Origin: Sphingobium fuliginis
Lineage (GTDB): Bacteria; Pseudomonadota; Alphaproteobacteria; Sphingomonadales; Sphingomonadaceae
NCBI RefSeq assembly: GCF_004152845.1
Contig: NZ_SEON01000003.1
Coordinates: forward strand, 186,001-250,000
Length of the DNA stretch: 64,000 bases
Reading direction: 5' to 3'
Both the position numbers and the translations under genes were made by a program. The notes under the pieces are model-generated. The model was not told the origin of the DNA. It saw only the letters and a list, made by a program, of their open reading frames with translations, and made no database searches. Shown here one piece after another: positions 49,336-58,178 of the stretch (position 1 is the first letter of the stretch; each line of letters starts with the position of its first letter).

Positions 49336-50682
49336 TTATTTCAACAGCACCAGCTCCTCGGCCATGCTGGGATGGAGGGCGACGGTGTCGTCGAACTCCT
49401 GCTTGGTGAGGCCGGCCTTCACCGCAATCGCGGCCGCCTGAAGGATTTCCGGCGCATCCGGCCCGATCATGTGCAGCCCGACCACGCGATTGGTCGTCGC
49501 GTCCACCACCATCTTGTAGAGCGCCCGCTCGTCCCGCCCGGCCAGCACATTCTTCATCGGCCGGAAGTCGGAGGTATAGACCTTCACCGTCCCATATTTG
49601 TTCTTCGCCTGCGCCTCGGTCAGCCCCACGCCCGCCAGCGGCGGATGGCTGAACACGGCGGAGGGCACGCAATCATAATCGACCGTGCGCGGATTGTCCC
49701 CGAACACCGTATCCGCAAAGGCGTGCCCCTCGCGGATCGCGACCGGGGTGAGCTGCATCCGGTCGGTGACGTCGCCCACCGCATAGATGCTCTCGCAGCT
49801 CGTGCGGCTATATTCATCGACCTTGATCGCGCCCTTGTCGCTCAGTTCGACCCCGGCATTCTCCAGCCCCAGCCCATCGACATGCGGCTTGCGCCCGGTC
49901 GCGAAGACCAGCAGGTCGCAGGCGATCGGATCGCCGCTCCTGAACCGGACGCACAGCGTGCCGTCCTCATTCTTCTCGATCTTCTCCATCTCGGCGTTGA
50001 AGCGGAAATTGATCCCCTTCATCGTCGAAATCTGGAGCAGCCGGTCGCGGATCTGCTCATCATAGCCGCGCAGCAGGGTGTTGGACCGGTTGACGATCGT
50101 CACATGGCTGCCGAACTGGTGGAAGATGCCCGCAAATTCATTGGCGATATAGCCGCCGCCGACAATCACGATCCGCTTCGGGCATTCCTCCAGGTGAAAC
50201 AGTTCATTGGACGTCACGCCATGCTCCGCCCCCTCGATGTCGGGAACGATGGGCCAGGCGCCGGTCGAAACCAGGATATATCTGGCCGTGACCTCGCGCC
50301 CGCTGGCCAGCTTCACGCCATGCGGCCCGGTGATCGTCGCCCGCTCGGGGATCAGTTCGACCTCATGGCTGTCCAGCGTGTTCTTGTAGAGGCCCTCCAG
50401 CCGGTCGACATCGGCCAGCACATTGTCGCGCAGCGTCGTCCATTCGAAGCCGCAATCGGGCACATTCCAGCCGAAGCGCCGCGCATCCTTCAGATCCTCG
50501 GCAAAATGCGCGCCATAGATGAGCAGCTTCTTGGGCACGCAGCCGCGAATGACGCAGGTGCCGCCGACCCGATATTCCTCGGCCACCGCCACCTTCGCGC
50601 CATGCGCCGCCGCCACGCGCGAAGCCCGCACGCCACCGGATCCCGCCCCGATGACGAAAAGGTCGAAGTCGTAATTGCTCAT
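49336..50682 (-). CDS. gor: Glutathione-disulfide reductase
   Basis: 448 residues. FAD-binding GAGSGGVRASRVAA, the redox pair Cys43/Cys48 in GGTCVIRGCVPKK, NADPH-binding VGGGYIANEFAGI, and the C-terminal LHPSMAEELV with the catalytic His. It reduces GSSG with NADPH. It converges on the dioxygenase gene, with 3 bases between stops. Confidence 0.96.
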   Translation of the reverse strand: MSNYDFDLFVIGAGSGGVRASRVAAAHGAKVAVAEEYRVGGTCVIRGCVPKKLLIYGAHFAEDLKDARRFGWNVPDCGFEWTTLRDNVLADVDRLEGLYKNTLDSHEVELIPERATITGPHGVKLASGREVTARYILVSTGAWPIVPDIEGAEHGVTSNELFHLEECPKRIVIVGGGYIANEFAGIFHQFGSHVTIVNRSNTLLRGYDEQIRDRLLQISTMKGINFRFNAEMEKIEKNEDGTLCVRFRSGDPIACDLLVFATGRKPHVDGLGLENAGVELSDKGAIKVDEYSRTSCESIYAVGDVTDRMQLTPVAIREGHAFADTVFGDNPRTVDYDCVPSAVFSHPPLAGVGLTEAQAKNKYGTVKVYTSDFRPMKNVLAGRDERALYKMVVDATTNRVVGLHMIGPDAPEILQAAAIAVKAGLTKQEFDDTVALHPSMAEELVLLK

Positions 50683-50751
50683 CCATCCCTCCGCTAGATT
50701 GCGCCCGCATATGGAGCGTCCCCAGCGGAGTTACAAACCAGAATCTTCTTT

Positions 50752-50838
50752 CTCCCCTCCCGCAGGCGGGAGGGGCCGGGGGTGGGCGCGAGCAAAGCGC
50801 GCCTCCCAACGCCACCCCCCTCCCACAAACGGGAGGGA
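50752..50838. repeat. GC-rich inverted element between pgi and gor (family E)
   Basis: CTCCCCTCCCGCAGGCGGGAGGGG on the left, then a GGGGGTGGGCG...CGCCACCCCC hairpin and CTCCCACAAACGGGAGGGA on the right. Its two ends resemble the borders of the nested element at 29147-29461. Confidence 0.7.
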
Positions 50839-50846
50839 TTCATTCG

Positions 50847-52352
50847 TCAAACCCCGCCCAAAGCCAGATCGATCAAAGCCATGGTCGAAGGATCGAACCC
50901 CTTCGGCCCCTCCGCCTCGATGGACCTGGCGATTTCCTTGCCCAGCTCGACACCGAACTGATCGAACGGATTGATCCCCATCAGCACCGCATTGGCAAAG
51001 GTCCGATGCTCGTAGAAAGCGATCAGCGCCCCCAGAACCTCCGGCGTCACATCGTCCAGCAATATGGTGGTCGAAGGCCGGTTCCCCGGATAGGCCCGCG
51101 CCGGATCGGCCTCATTATCCTTGCCCCGCAGCAAAGCCGCGCCCTGCGCGAAGCAGTTCACCAGCAAGGCCCGATGATGCGCCGGATCGAGCGCATGGCC
51201 CGGCTCGATGGAGGCGATGAACTCCACCGGCGTCAGGATCGTCCCCTGATGCAGCAGCTGGAACACGGCATGCTGCGCGTCCGTGCCGACGCCGCCCCAG
51301 GTGATCGCCGCCGTCGGTCCATCGACGGGCTTGCCGTCGCGCGTCACGCTCTTGCCGTTGCTCTCCATCTCCAGTTGCTGGAGATAGGAGGGCAGCAGCC
51401 GCAGCCTTTCGTCATAGGCGAACAGCGCCCGCGTCTGGCATCCCAGCACCCGCGCATAATATTGGTCGACAAAGGCGGCGATCAGCGGCGCGTTCTGCCT
51501 GGGGTCGCTCAGCCGGAAATGCCGGTCCATCGCCGCCGCGCCTTCCAGCAGGCTCTCGAACGCATCCCATCCCAGCGCCAGCGCCGCCGGAAACCCGATG
51601 GAGGACCAGAGCGAATAACGCCCGCCTACGCTCTCCGCGAAGGGCAGCACCCGCGTCTCATCCACGCCCCACTCGATCGCCTTGTCGGGCGATGCGGTCA
51701 GCGCGATCACCCGGCCATAGGGGTCTTCCACCCCCGCCTCGACCATCCAGTTGATCGCGCTCGCCGCGTTCAGCATGGTCTCCGTGGTGGTGAAGGTCTT
51801 CGAAGCCACGGCGATCAAAGTCGCCTCCGGATCGAAGCGGGAAATCGCCCGCTCCAGCGCCGTGCCGTCGACATTGGACACGATGGCGACGTCATAGCGC
51901 GCTCCGTCGCCGCCCAATGCATCGACGATCAGGTCGGGCCCCAGCGCCGACCCGCCAATGCCGATATGCAGGATATGCCGGATCGGCCCCAGCGCCTCGC
52001 CCTCTATGGCGTCGATCAACGCCCGCATCCGCGCATGGAACATCTTGGCCCGCGCCACGCTGTCGGCATTGCCCTCGCCCCGCTCGGCGGGATGCTCGGC
52101 GGCGCGGCCCTCGGTGTTGTTCACCGCCTCGCCCGCGAACAGGGCGTCCCGCTGCGCGGCAAAGCCCTTTTCCTCGGTCAGCGCCAGAAATCCCTCGAAC
52201 AGCTCGTCGGTCAGATGCGTTTTCGACCAGTCGAAGCGCACGGGCCCCTGACGCAGGGTGAACTTGCTCAGCCGGTCGGGATCGGTGGTGAAGATGGACT
52301 TGAGATCGGCCTGGGGAAGAGCCGCGAGCGCTGCCAGTGCAGGGCTGGACAT
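50847..52352 (-). CDS. pgi: Glucose-6-phosphate isomerase
   Basis: 501 residues. Seen: HIGIGGSALGPDLIVDALG, VASKTFTTTETMLNA, VGGRYSLWSSIGFP, and the C-terminal segment NPFDQFGVELGKEIA with its catalytic Lys. It interconverts glucose 6-phosphate and fructose 6-phosphate. Single gene, divergent from lepB; the 234-base gap holds no gene that I can see. Confidence 0.97.
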   Translation of the reverse strand: MSSPALAALAALPQADLKSIFTTDPDRLSKFTLRQGPVRFDWSKTHLTDELFEGFLALTEEKGFAAQRDALFAGEAVNNTEGRAAEHPAERGEGNADSVARAKMFHARMRALIDAIEGEALGPIRHILHIGIGGSALGPDLIVDALGGDGARYDVAIVSNVDGTALERAISRFDPEATLIAVASKTFTTTETMLNAASAINWMVEAGVEDPYGRVIALTASPDKAIEWGVDETRVLPFAESVGGRYSLWSSIGFPAALALGWDAFESLLEGAAAMDRHFRLSDPRQNAPLIAAFVDQYYARVLGCQTRALFAYDERLRLLPSYLQQLEMESNGKSVTRDGKPVDGPTAAITWGGVGTDAQHAVFQLLHQGTILTPVEFIASIEPGHALDPAHHRALLVNCFAQGAALLRGKDNEADPARAYPGNRPSTTILLDDVTPEVLGALIAFYEHRTFANAVLMGINPFDQFGVELGKEIARSIEAEGPKGFDPSTMALIDLALGGV

Positions 52353-52586
52353 TGGGACATATCCTCTTGTTTTGCCGTTGATCGATACCGACGCTGCACC
52401 TGTCGATTCTTGCCCATCCTAGCCAAGTCGTTCCGCTATTGCACCGTTCGAGGGGAAAAATCGGGCTGCGGGGCAGCATGAAGTGACAACCCGTTGGTCT
52501 CTAGCCCGCTTGACGGCGGCTTTACTAACCCGCAAAAGCCGCGACGGCCTGTTTTCAGGGCGAATTGAAGGAAAAGACGACCAAGC

Positions 52587-53408
52587 ATGAGCGCAAAATC
52601 CGAAACGCGGGATTTCCTCTGGTTTCTCGCAAAGCTGGCGGTGTTCGTCTTCGTCCTTCGCAGCTTCATCGTGTCGCCCTTCAACATCCCGTCGGAATCG
52701 ATGCAGCCGCGCCTGCTGATCGGGGATTATCTGCTGGTGGCGAAATGGCCCTATGGCTATTCGCGCTATTCGCTGCCCTTCGGCATACCGCTGATCCCCG
52801 GCCGCATCTTCGCCTCGACGCCGCAGCGCGGCGACGTGGTGGTGTTCAAGGCGCCGCCGAACCAGAAGAACGACTATATCAAGCGCGTCATCGGCCTGCC
52901 CGGCGACATGATCTCCGTGCGCGGGGGCACCGTCTATCTGAACGGTCAGGCCATTCCGAAGCAGAAGGTGGCCGACCTCGTCATACCCGTGACGCCCAAT
53001 ATGGAGGATGCGGCGGCGAAGGAAGGCAGTCCATCCCCCTGCTACCGCCCGAAGTTCGAGGAGGCCGTGCCCGGCGGCCGCCAGTGCCGCTACCCCCAAT
53101 ATCGGGAGACGCTGCCGGGCGGCAAAAGCTACAATGTCCTCGACCTGGTGCCGGACGGCGCGGCCGACGACCGCGACACGGTGGTGGTGCCCGAAGGCCA
53201 TCTCTTCATGATGGGCGACAATCGCGACCGCAGCGCCGACAGCCGCTTCCCGGCGGTCGACGGCGGCGGCATCGGCCTTGTTCCTGAGGAAAATCTGGTC
53301 GGCAAGGCGATGATCTCCGTCTTCTCGACCGACGGCAGCGCCAACTGGCTGCTGCCCTGGACATGGGTGTCCGCCGCGCGCTGGAGCCGCATCGGGGAAG
53401 GCTTTTGA
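52587..53408 (+). CDS. lepB: Signal peptidase I
   Basis: 273 residues with one N-terminal membrane span (WFLAKLAVFVFVLRSFIV). The catalytic pair is Ser38 in IPSESMQP and Lys99 in DYIKRVIGLPGD; box E follows as MMGDNRDRSADSR. It removes signal peptides at the inner membrane. Its last bases overlap the rnc start. Confidence 0.96.
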   Translation: MSAKSETRDFLWFLAKLAVFVFVLRSFIVSPFNIPSESMQPRLLIGDYLLVAKWPYGYSRYSLPFGIPLIPGRIFASTPQRGDVVVFKAPPNQKNDYIKRVIGLPGDMISVRGGTVYLNGQAIPKQKVADLVIPVTPNMEDAAAKEGSPSPCYRPKFEEAVPGGRQCRYPQYRETLPGGKSYNVLDLVPDGAADDRDTVVVPEGHLFMMGDNRDRSADSRFPAVDGGGIGLVPEENLVGKAMISVFSTDGSANWLLPWTWVSAARWSRIGEGF

Positions 53409-54076
53409 CGAAACCCGACACCGAAGGCTGGCTGAGCGCCCTGATCGGCCGCGCGCCGAAGGACCCGGCCGCCTTCAACCAGGCGCTAACCCATGGCAGC
53501 GCCCATGCGGTGAATTATGAACGGCTGGAATTCCTGGGCGACCGCATCCTCGGCCTGCTGATCGCGGAGTGGCTCTACGACCGCTTTTCGGGCGAACCCG
53601 AAGGCAAGCTTTCCCGCCGCTTCAACGCGCTGGTTTCCGGCGAGACCTGCGCCGAAGTCGCCCGCAGCGCCGGAGTTCCGGCTCATCTGGTGCTCGGCAA
53701 GCAGGCCCGCGACGACGGCGCCGCCGACAGCGACAATGTGCTGGGCGACGTCATGGAGGCGCTGATCGGCGCGCTCTATCTGGAGGGCGGCCTGGAGGAG
53801 GCCCGCACCCTCGTCCGCCGTCTCTGGGCCGACCGCGTCGACACCCAGTCCAGCGCGCCCAAACACCCCAAGTCCGCGCTCCAGGAATGGGCGGCGGCCA
53901 ACAAGCGCAAACCGCCGGAATATGCGATGACCGACCGCTCCGGCCCCCACCACGCCCTGAAATTCACGGTAACGGTCAGCATCAAGGGCGCAGGCGAAGC
54001 GAGTGCCACCGGCGGCTCCAAACAGGAAGCCGAAACCGCGGCGGCAAAGGCATTGCTGGACCAACTCACCGCTTAA
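53405..54076 (+). CDS. rnc: Ribonuclease III
   Basis: 223 residues from TTG 53405, which overlaps the lepB stop (TTGA), with GAAGG five bases upstream. The nuclease signature ERLEFLGDRILGLL holds the metal-binding acidic residues, DVMEALIGALYLEGG the second set, and a C-terminal double-stranded RNA-binding domain (KSALQEWAAANKRKPPEY... GGSKQEAETAAAKALLDQL) follows. It processes rRNA and sRNA-mRNA duplexes. Normally era follows directly; here a repeat and a GIY-YIG gene lie between. Confidence 0.96.
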   Translation: MTKPDTEGWLSALIGRAPKDPAAFNQALTHGSAHAVNYERLEFLGDRILGLLIAEWLYDRFSGEPEGKLSRRFNALVSGETCAEVARSAGVPAHLVLGKQARDDGAADSDNVLGDVMEALIGALYLEGGLEEARTLVRRLWADRVDTQSSAPKHPKSALQEWAAANKRKPPEYAMTDRSGPHHALKFTVTVSIKGAGEASATGGSKQEAETAAAKALLDQLTA

Positions 54077-54111
54077 CCGCCCCGCGCCCGCAACTGGCAC
54101 ACAACCCCACC

Positions 54112-54476
54112 CCGTTCGCCCTGAGCCTGTCGAAGGGCTTTTCTTTCTTCTGGAACGACATTGCCCTTCTGGACCTACATGCTCCACTGCGCCGACCGCA
54201 GCTTCTACACAGGCCACACTGACAATCTCGAAACTCGCATCGCCCAACATGAGGCAGGCGCAATCCCCGGCCACACCCAAAACCGCCGCCCTATAAAACT
54301 GGTCTGGTCGCAGGAGTTCGGAACCCGTATGGAGGCGCTTGAAGCAGAGCGCCAAATCAAAGGCTGGAGCCGGGCCAAGAAACTCGCTCTCATTCGCGAG
54401 GATTGGACACTCATCTCTACCTTGGCGCGCTCGAACCAAGAAAAGGAAAGCCCTTCGACAAGCTCAGGGCGAACGG
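54112..54476. repeat. Inverted pair of family D repeat arms flanking the GIY-YIG gene
   Basis: The arm at 54112-54142 (CCGTTCGCCCTGAGC...) and its reverse complement at 54446-54476 match at 29 of 31 positions. In other copies (24005, 39728) such arms are separated by fewer than 40 bases; here they enclose a 321-base gene. The right arm is inside the last codons of that gene. Confidence 0.85.
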
Positions 54477-54481
54477 AGTGA
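54161..54481 (+). CDS. GIY-YIG nuclease domain protein
   Basis: 106 residues from TTG. The two strands of the fold read WTYMLHC and FYTGHT (variants of GIY and YIG), followed by the conserved Arg in NLETRIAQHEAG and the Glu helix ALEAERQIKGWSRAKK. Small single-domain GIY-YIG proteins are common in proteobacteria; functions are mostly unknown. The last ten residues (SPSTSSGRTE) are encoded by the family D repeat arm. It sits between rnc and era, which are adjacent in most genomes, and ends 4 bases before era. Confidence 0.85.
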   Translation: MPFWTYMLHCADRSFYTGHTDNLETRIAQHEAGAIPGHTQNRRPIKLVWSQEFGTRMEALEAERQIKGWSRAKKLALIREDWTLISTLARSNQEKESPSTSSGRTE

Positions 54482-54485
54482 TTTT

Positions 54486-55394
54486 TTGAGCCTAAATCCT
54501 GAATCCCAACGCTGCGGCGTCATCGCCATAGTCGGCGCCCCGAACGCAGGCAAATCCACGCTGGTCAACGCGCTGGTAGGCCAGAAGGTGGCGATCACCA
54601 GCCCCAAGGCGCAGACCACCCGCACCCGCGTCATGGGCGTGGCGATCGAGGGTGACGCGCAGATGGTGCTGGTCGACACCCCCGGCATCTTCGCCCCCAA
54701 GCGCCGCCTTGACCGCGCCATGGTGCAGGCCGCATGGGGCGGCGCGCAAGGGGCCGACCTGATCGCGCTGATCGTCGACGGCAAGGCGGGCCTCGGCGCC
54801 AAGATGGAACCGATCATCAGCGCCCTCGCCGCCCGGCCGGAGAGGAAATGGCTGATCCTCAACAAGGTCGACATCGCCATCAAGGAAAAGCTGCTGGTCC
54901 ACACCCAGCGGCTCTACGAACAGCTCGACATAGCGGAGACCTTCTTCGTCAGCGCGGCGACCGGCGACGGCCTTCCCGAACTCAAGACCGCCTTCGCCAG
55001 GGCCATGCCCGAAGGCCCCTGGCACTTCCCGGAGGATCAGGTCTCCGACGCCACCGACCGCATGCTGGCGGCGGAGATCACGCGCGAACAGCTCTATCAC
55101 CAGCTCCACGCCGAACTCCCCTATGCCGCCGCCGTCGACACGGAAAAATATAGCGAGCGCGAGGACGGATCGGTCGAAATCCACCAGCAGATCCTCGTCG
55201 GCCGCTCCAGCCAGCGCGCCATCGTGCTGGGCAAGGGCGGCCAGCGCCTCAAGGAAATCGGCTCAAAGGCCCGCGCCGAACTGGCCAGCCTGCTTGGGGT
55301 CAAGGTCCATCTCTACCTCCACGTCAAGGTGAAGGAAGATTGGGAAGACGACCGCTTCATCTACCGCGACATCGGCCTGGATTGGGTGGAGTAA
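54486..55394 (+). CDS. era: GTPase Era
   Basis: 302 residues from TTG 54486. G1 GAPNAGKST, G2 TTRTRV, G3 DTPGIF, G4 NKVD and a C-terminal KH domain with VLGKGGQRLKEIG. Era binds the 3' end of 16S rRNA and helps 30S assembly. The ribosome site GGAG (6 bases before TTG) is formed by the end of the repeat arm, so translation of era now depends on inserted DNA. Confidence 0.96.
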   Translation: MSLNPESQRCGVIAIVGAPNAGKSTLVNALVGQKVAITSPKAQTTRTRVMGVAIEGDAQMVLVDTPGIFAPKRRLDRAMVQAAWGGAQGADLIALIVDGKAGLGAKMEPIISALAARPERKWLILNKVDIAIKEKLLVHTQRLYEQLDIAETFFVSAATGDGLPELKTAFARAMPEGPWHFPEDQVSDATDRMLAAEITREQLYHQLHAELPYAAAVDTEKYSEREDGSVEIHQQILVGRSSQRAIVLGKGGQRLKEIGSKARAELASLLGVKVHLYLHVKVKEDWEDDRFIYRDIGLDWVE

Positions 55395-55415
55395 GCCAAC
55401 CCGCTTATCAATCAT

Positions 55416-55505
55416 CGTCATTCCCGCGCAGGCGGGAATCCATCGCCTGACCTTGCGCCAGGCACAATTTATGGGAGATGGATTCCCGCCTGCGCGGGAA
55501 TGACG
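55416..55505. repeat. Hairpin doublet, family B (perfect copy)
   Basis: Perfect 29-base inverted arms starting CGTCATTCCCGCGCAGG, each containing its own hairpin (TTCCCGC/GCGGGAA), separated by 32 bases. It lies between the convergent era and topA genes. Confidence 0.92.
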
Positions 55506-55512
55506 AGCATAA

Positions 55513-58065
55513 TTACTCCGCCGCCACCTTCTTCTTGGCAGACGCCTTCTTCGCGGCAGGCTTCTTCGCCGCACCCTTTTTCGCCGGCGCCTTCTTCCCC
55601 TTCTTCGCAGGCGCCGCCGCAGCCCGCGCATCGATCAGTTGCGCAGCCTCCTCCAGCGTCAGGGCATCCTGCTCGATGGTCTTGGGCAGCGTCGCATTGG
55701 TCGTGCCGTCGGTCACATAGGGACCATAGCGCCCCGCCATCAGCTTGATCTCGGCCTCAGTGCGCGGATGCTTGCCCAGCACCTTCAGCGGCTCCCGCGA
55801 CGAAGCGCCACGCCCGCCCTTGTTCGCCGCATCGGCCAGCTTGGCCACGGCGCTGTTCATCCCCACCTCGAAAATCTCCGCGGTGGAGGACAGCCGCCCA
55901 TATTTGCCGTCATGCAGCAGATAGGGCCCGAACCGCCCAATATTCGCCACGATGGGCTTCCCCGTTTCAGGATGCAGCCCGATCTCGCGCGGCAGGCTCA
56001 GCAGCTTCACCGCCCAGTCCAGCGTCAACTCGCCATCGGGCAGATCCTTGGGAATGGAGCCGCGCTTCGCCTCCTTGCCCTCGCCCATCTCGATATAGGG
56101 CCCGAACCGCCCGGATTTCCGGACGATGTCCTGCCCGGTCTCGGGATGCTGGCCCAGCACCTCCGGTCCCTTGTCCTCGCCATCCTTGTCACCGCCCGGC
56201 TGCCCGAACTTGCGCGTATATTTGCACTCCGGATAGTTGGAGCAGGCGATGAACGCGCCGAACCGCCCGCCGCGCAGCGACAATTGCCCATCGCCGCACA
56301 TCGGGCAGGCACGCGGATTGGACCCGTCCGCCTTGGGCGGGAACAGCATCGGCTCCAGGAATTTGTCCATCTCGGCCGTGATGTCGGAAGGCTTCTGCTC
56401 CATCACCTCGGCGGTCTTGGGCTTGAAGTCGCGCCAGAACGCTTCCAGCACCGCCTGCCACTGGGCCCGCCCGCCGGAAATATCGTCCAGCTCCTCCTCC
56501 AGCCCCGCCGTGAAGTCGTAGGACACATACCGCTCGAAGAAACGCTCCAGAAAGGCCGTCACCAGCCGCCCGCTCTCCTCCGCGAAGAAGCGGTTCTTCT
56601 CGATCCGCACATAGTCGCGGTCCTTCAGCACCTGCAAAGTCGAGGCATAGGTGGAAGGCCGCCCGATCCCCAGTTCCTCCAGCTTCTTGACCAGCGACGC
56701 TTCCGAATAGCGCGGCGGCGGCTGGGTGAAATGCTGCTCCGCCGTCACTCTCTTCTTGGCGGGAGCGTCGCCCACGCCCAAGCGCGGCAACAGCCTCGAA
56801 TCATCGTCTTCCGCATCGTCGCGCCCTTCCTCATAGAGCGCCAGGAACCCCGGAAAGATCACCACCTGTCCCGTGGCGCGCAGCCCATGCTGCCCGGTCG
56901 CATCGACCAGATCGACGGTCGTCCGCTCCAGCCGCGCCGAAGCCATCTGGCTCGCCAGCGCCCGCTTGAAGATCAGGTCGTACAGCCGCGCATGGTCGCC
57001 CGACCCCACCTTGTCGCGCGAAAACTCGGTCGGACGAATGGCCTCATGCGCTTCCTGCGCATTCTTGGCCTTGGTCTGGTACTGGCGCGGCTTTTCGGGC
57101 AGATAGCCGCCGTCATAGCGCTCCGCGATCGCCTTTCGCGCGGCGGAGATGGCGCTGCCGTCCATCTGCACGCCGTCGGTCCGCATATAGGTGATCGCGC
57201 CATCCTCATAAAGCTGCTGCGCGATCCGCATCGTATGGCTGGCGGAGAAGCCGAGCTTGCGCGCCGCCTCCTGCTGAAGCGTCGAGGTCGTGAATGGCGG
57301 CGGAGGATTGCGCGAAACCGGCTTGGTCTCGACCTTCTCGACGGTGAAGCGCCCGGCCTCCACGTCCGCCTTCGCGGCCATGGCGTCGCCTTCCCTGCCG
57401 ATGGTCAGCCGCTCGATCTTCTCGCCGCGCCAGCGCACCAGCCGCGCGACGAACCCCTGTCCGCCCTGCTCCATCTCGGCCGCGACCGACCAATATTCCT
57501 GCGGCACGAAGCTTTCGATCTCGCGCTCCCGGTCCACGACCAGCCGCAACGCCACGGACTGCACCCGCCCCGCCGACTTGGCGCCGGGCAGCTTGCGCCA
57601 CAGCACCGGCGACAGGGTGAAGCCCACCAGATAATCCAGCGCCCGCCGCGCCCGATAGGCGTCGATCAGATCCTCGTCCAGCGCGCGCGGCTGGGCCATC
57701 GCCTCGGTCACCGCCTGCTTGGTGATCGCGTTGAAGGTCACGCGGTCCACCTTCTGCGGCAGCGCCTTCTTCGCCCGCAGCACCTCCTGCACATGCCAGC
57801 TTATCGCCTCCCCCTCGCGATCGGGGTCGGTCGCCAGGATCAGCCGGGTCGCCTTCTTGGCTTCGTCGGCTATGGCCTTGAGCTGCTTGCCCTTGTCGCC
57901 ATAATTTTCCCAACTCATGGCAAAGCCGTTGTCGGGGTCCACCGACCCGTCCTTGGGCGGCAGGTCGCGGATATGCCCATAGCTGGCCAGCACATGGAAA
58001 TCGCCGCCCAGATATTTTTCGATGGTCTTCGCCTTGGCCGGCGATTCAACGATGACAAGCTGCAT
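55513..58065 (-). CDS. topA: DNA topoisomerase I
   Basis: 850 residues. Toprim domain IVESPAKAKTIEKYL and DPDREGEA; active-site Tyr293 in AITYMRTDGVQ; a zinc-finger region CPMCGDGQL...CSNYPEC (near residue 590); several topo C-terminal repeats (GRFGPYIEMGE, GRFGPYLLHDG, GRYGPYVTDG); then a Lys/Ala-rich tail with PAKK repeats that probably binds DNA. It relaxes negative supercoils. No other gene overlaps it. Confidence 0.97.
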   Translation of the reverse strand: MQLVIVESPAKAKTIEKYLGGDFHVLASYGHIRDLPPKDGSVDPDNGFAMSWENYGDKGKQLKAIADEAKKATRLILATDPDREGEAISWHVQEVLRAKKALPQKVDRVTFNAITKQAVTEAMAQPRALDEDLIDAYRARRALDYLVGFTLSPVLWRKLPGAKSAGRVQSVALRLVVDREREIESFVPQEYWSVAAEMEQGGQGFVARLVRWRGEKIERLTIGREGDAMAAKADVEAGRFTVEKVETKPVSRNPPPPFTTSTLQQEAARKLGFSASHTMRIAQQLYEDGAITYMRTDGVQMDGSAISAARKAIAERYDGGYLPEKPRQYQTKAKNAQEAHEAIRPTEFSRDKVGSGDHARLYDLIFKRALASQMASARLERTTVDLVDATGQHGLRATGQVVIFPGFLALYEEGRDDAEDDDSRLLPRLGVGDAPAKKRVTAEQHFTQPPPRYSEASLVKKLEELGIGRPSTYASTLQVLKDRDYVRIEKNRFFAEESGRLVTAFLERFFERYVSYDFTAGLEEELDDISGGRAQWQAVLEAFWRDFKPKTAEVMEQKPSDITAEMDKFLEPMLFPPKADGSNPRACPMCGDGQLSLRGGRFGAFIACSNYPECKYTRKFGQPGGDKDGEDKGPEVLGQHPETGQDIVRKSGRFGPYIEMGEGKEAKRGSIPKDLPDGELTLDWAVKLLSLPREIGLHPETGKPIVANIGRFGPYLLHDGKYGRLSSTAEIFEVGMNSAVAKLADAANKGGRGASSREPLKVLGKHPRTEAEIKLMAGRYGPYVTDGTTNATLPKTIEQDALTLEEAAQLIDARAAAAPAKKGKKAPAKKGAAKKPAAKKASAKKKVAAE

Positions 58066-58178
58066 TCATGCCCCGGTTCAAATTGTCTCTCACGTACACG
58101 CGCGAGTCTGAAAGCTGTTTCCGCTCCCCGTCAAGCCGCAGCGATGCAGGCCGCATTCCGCACGGTCAGGACGCCCCG

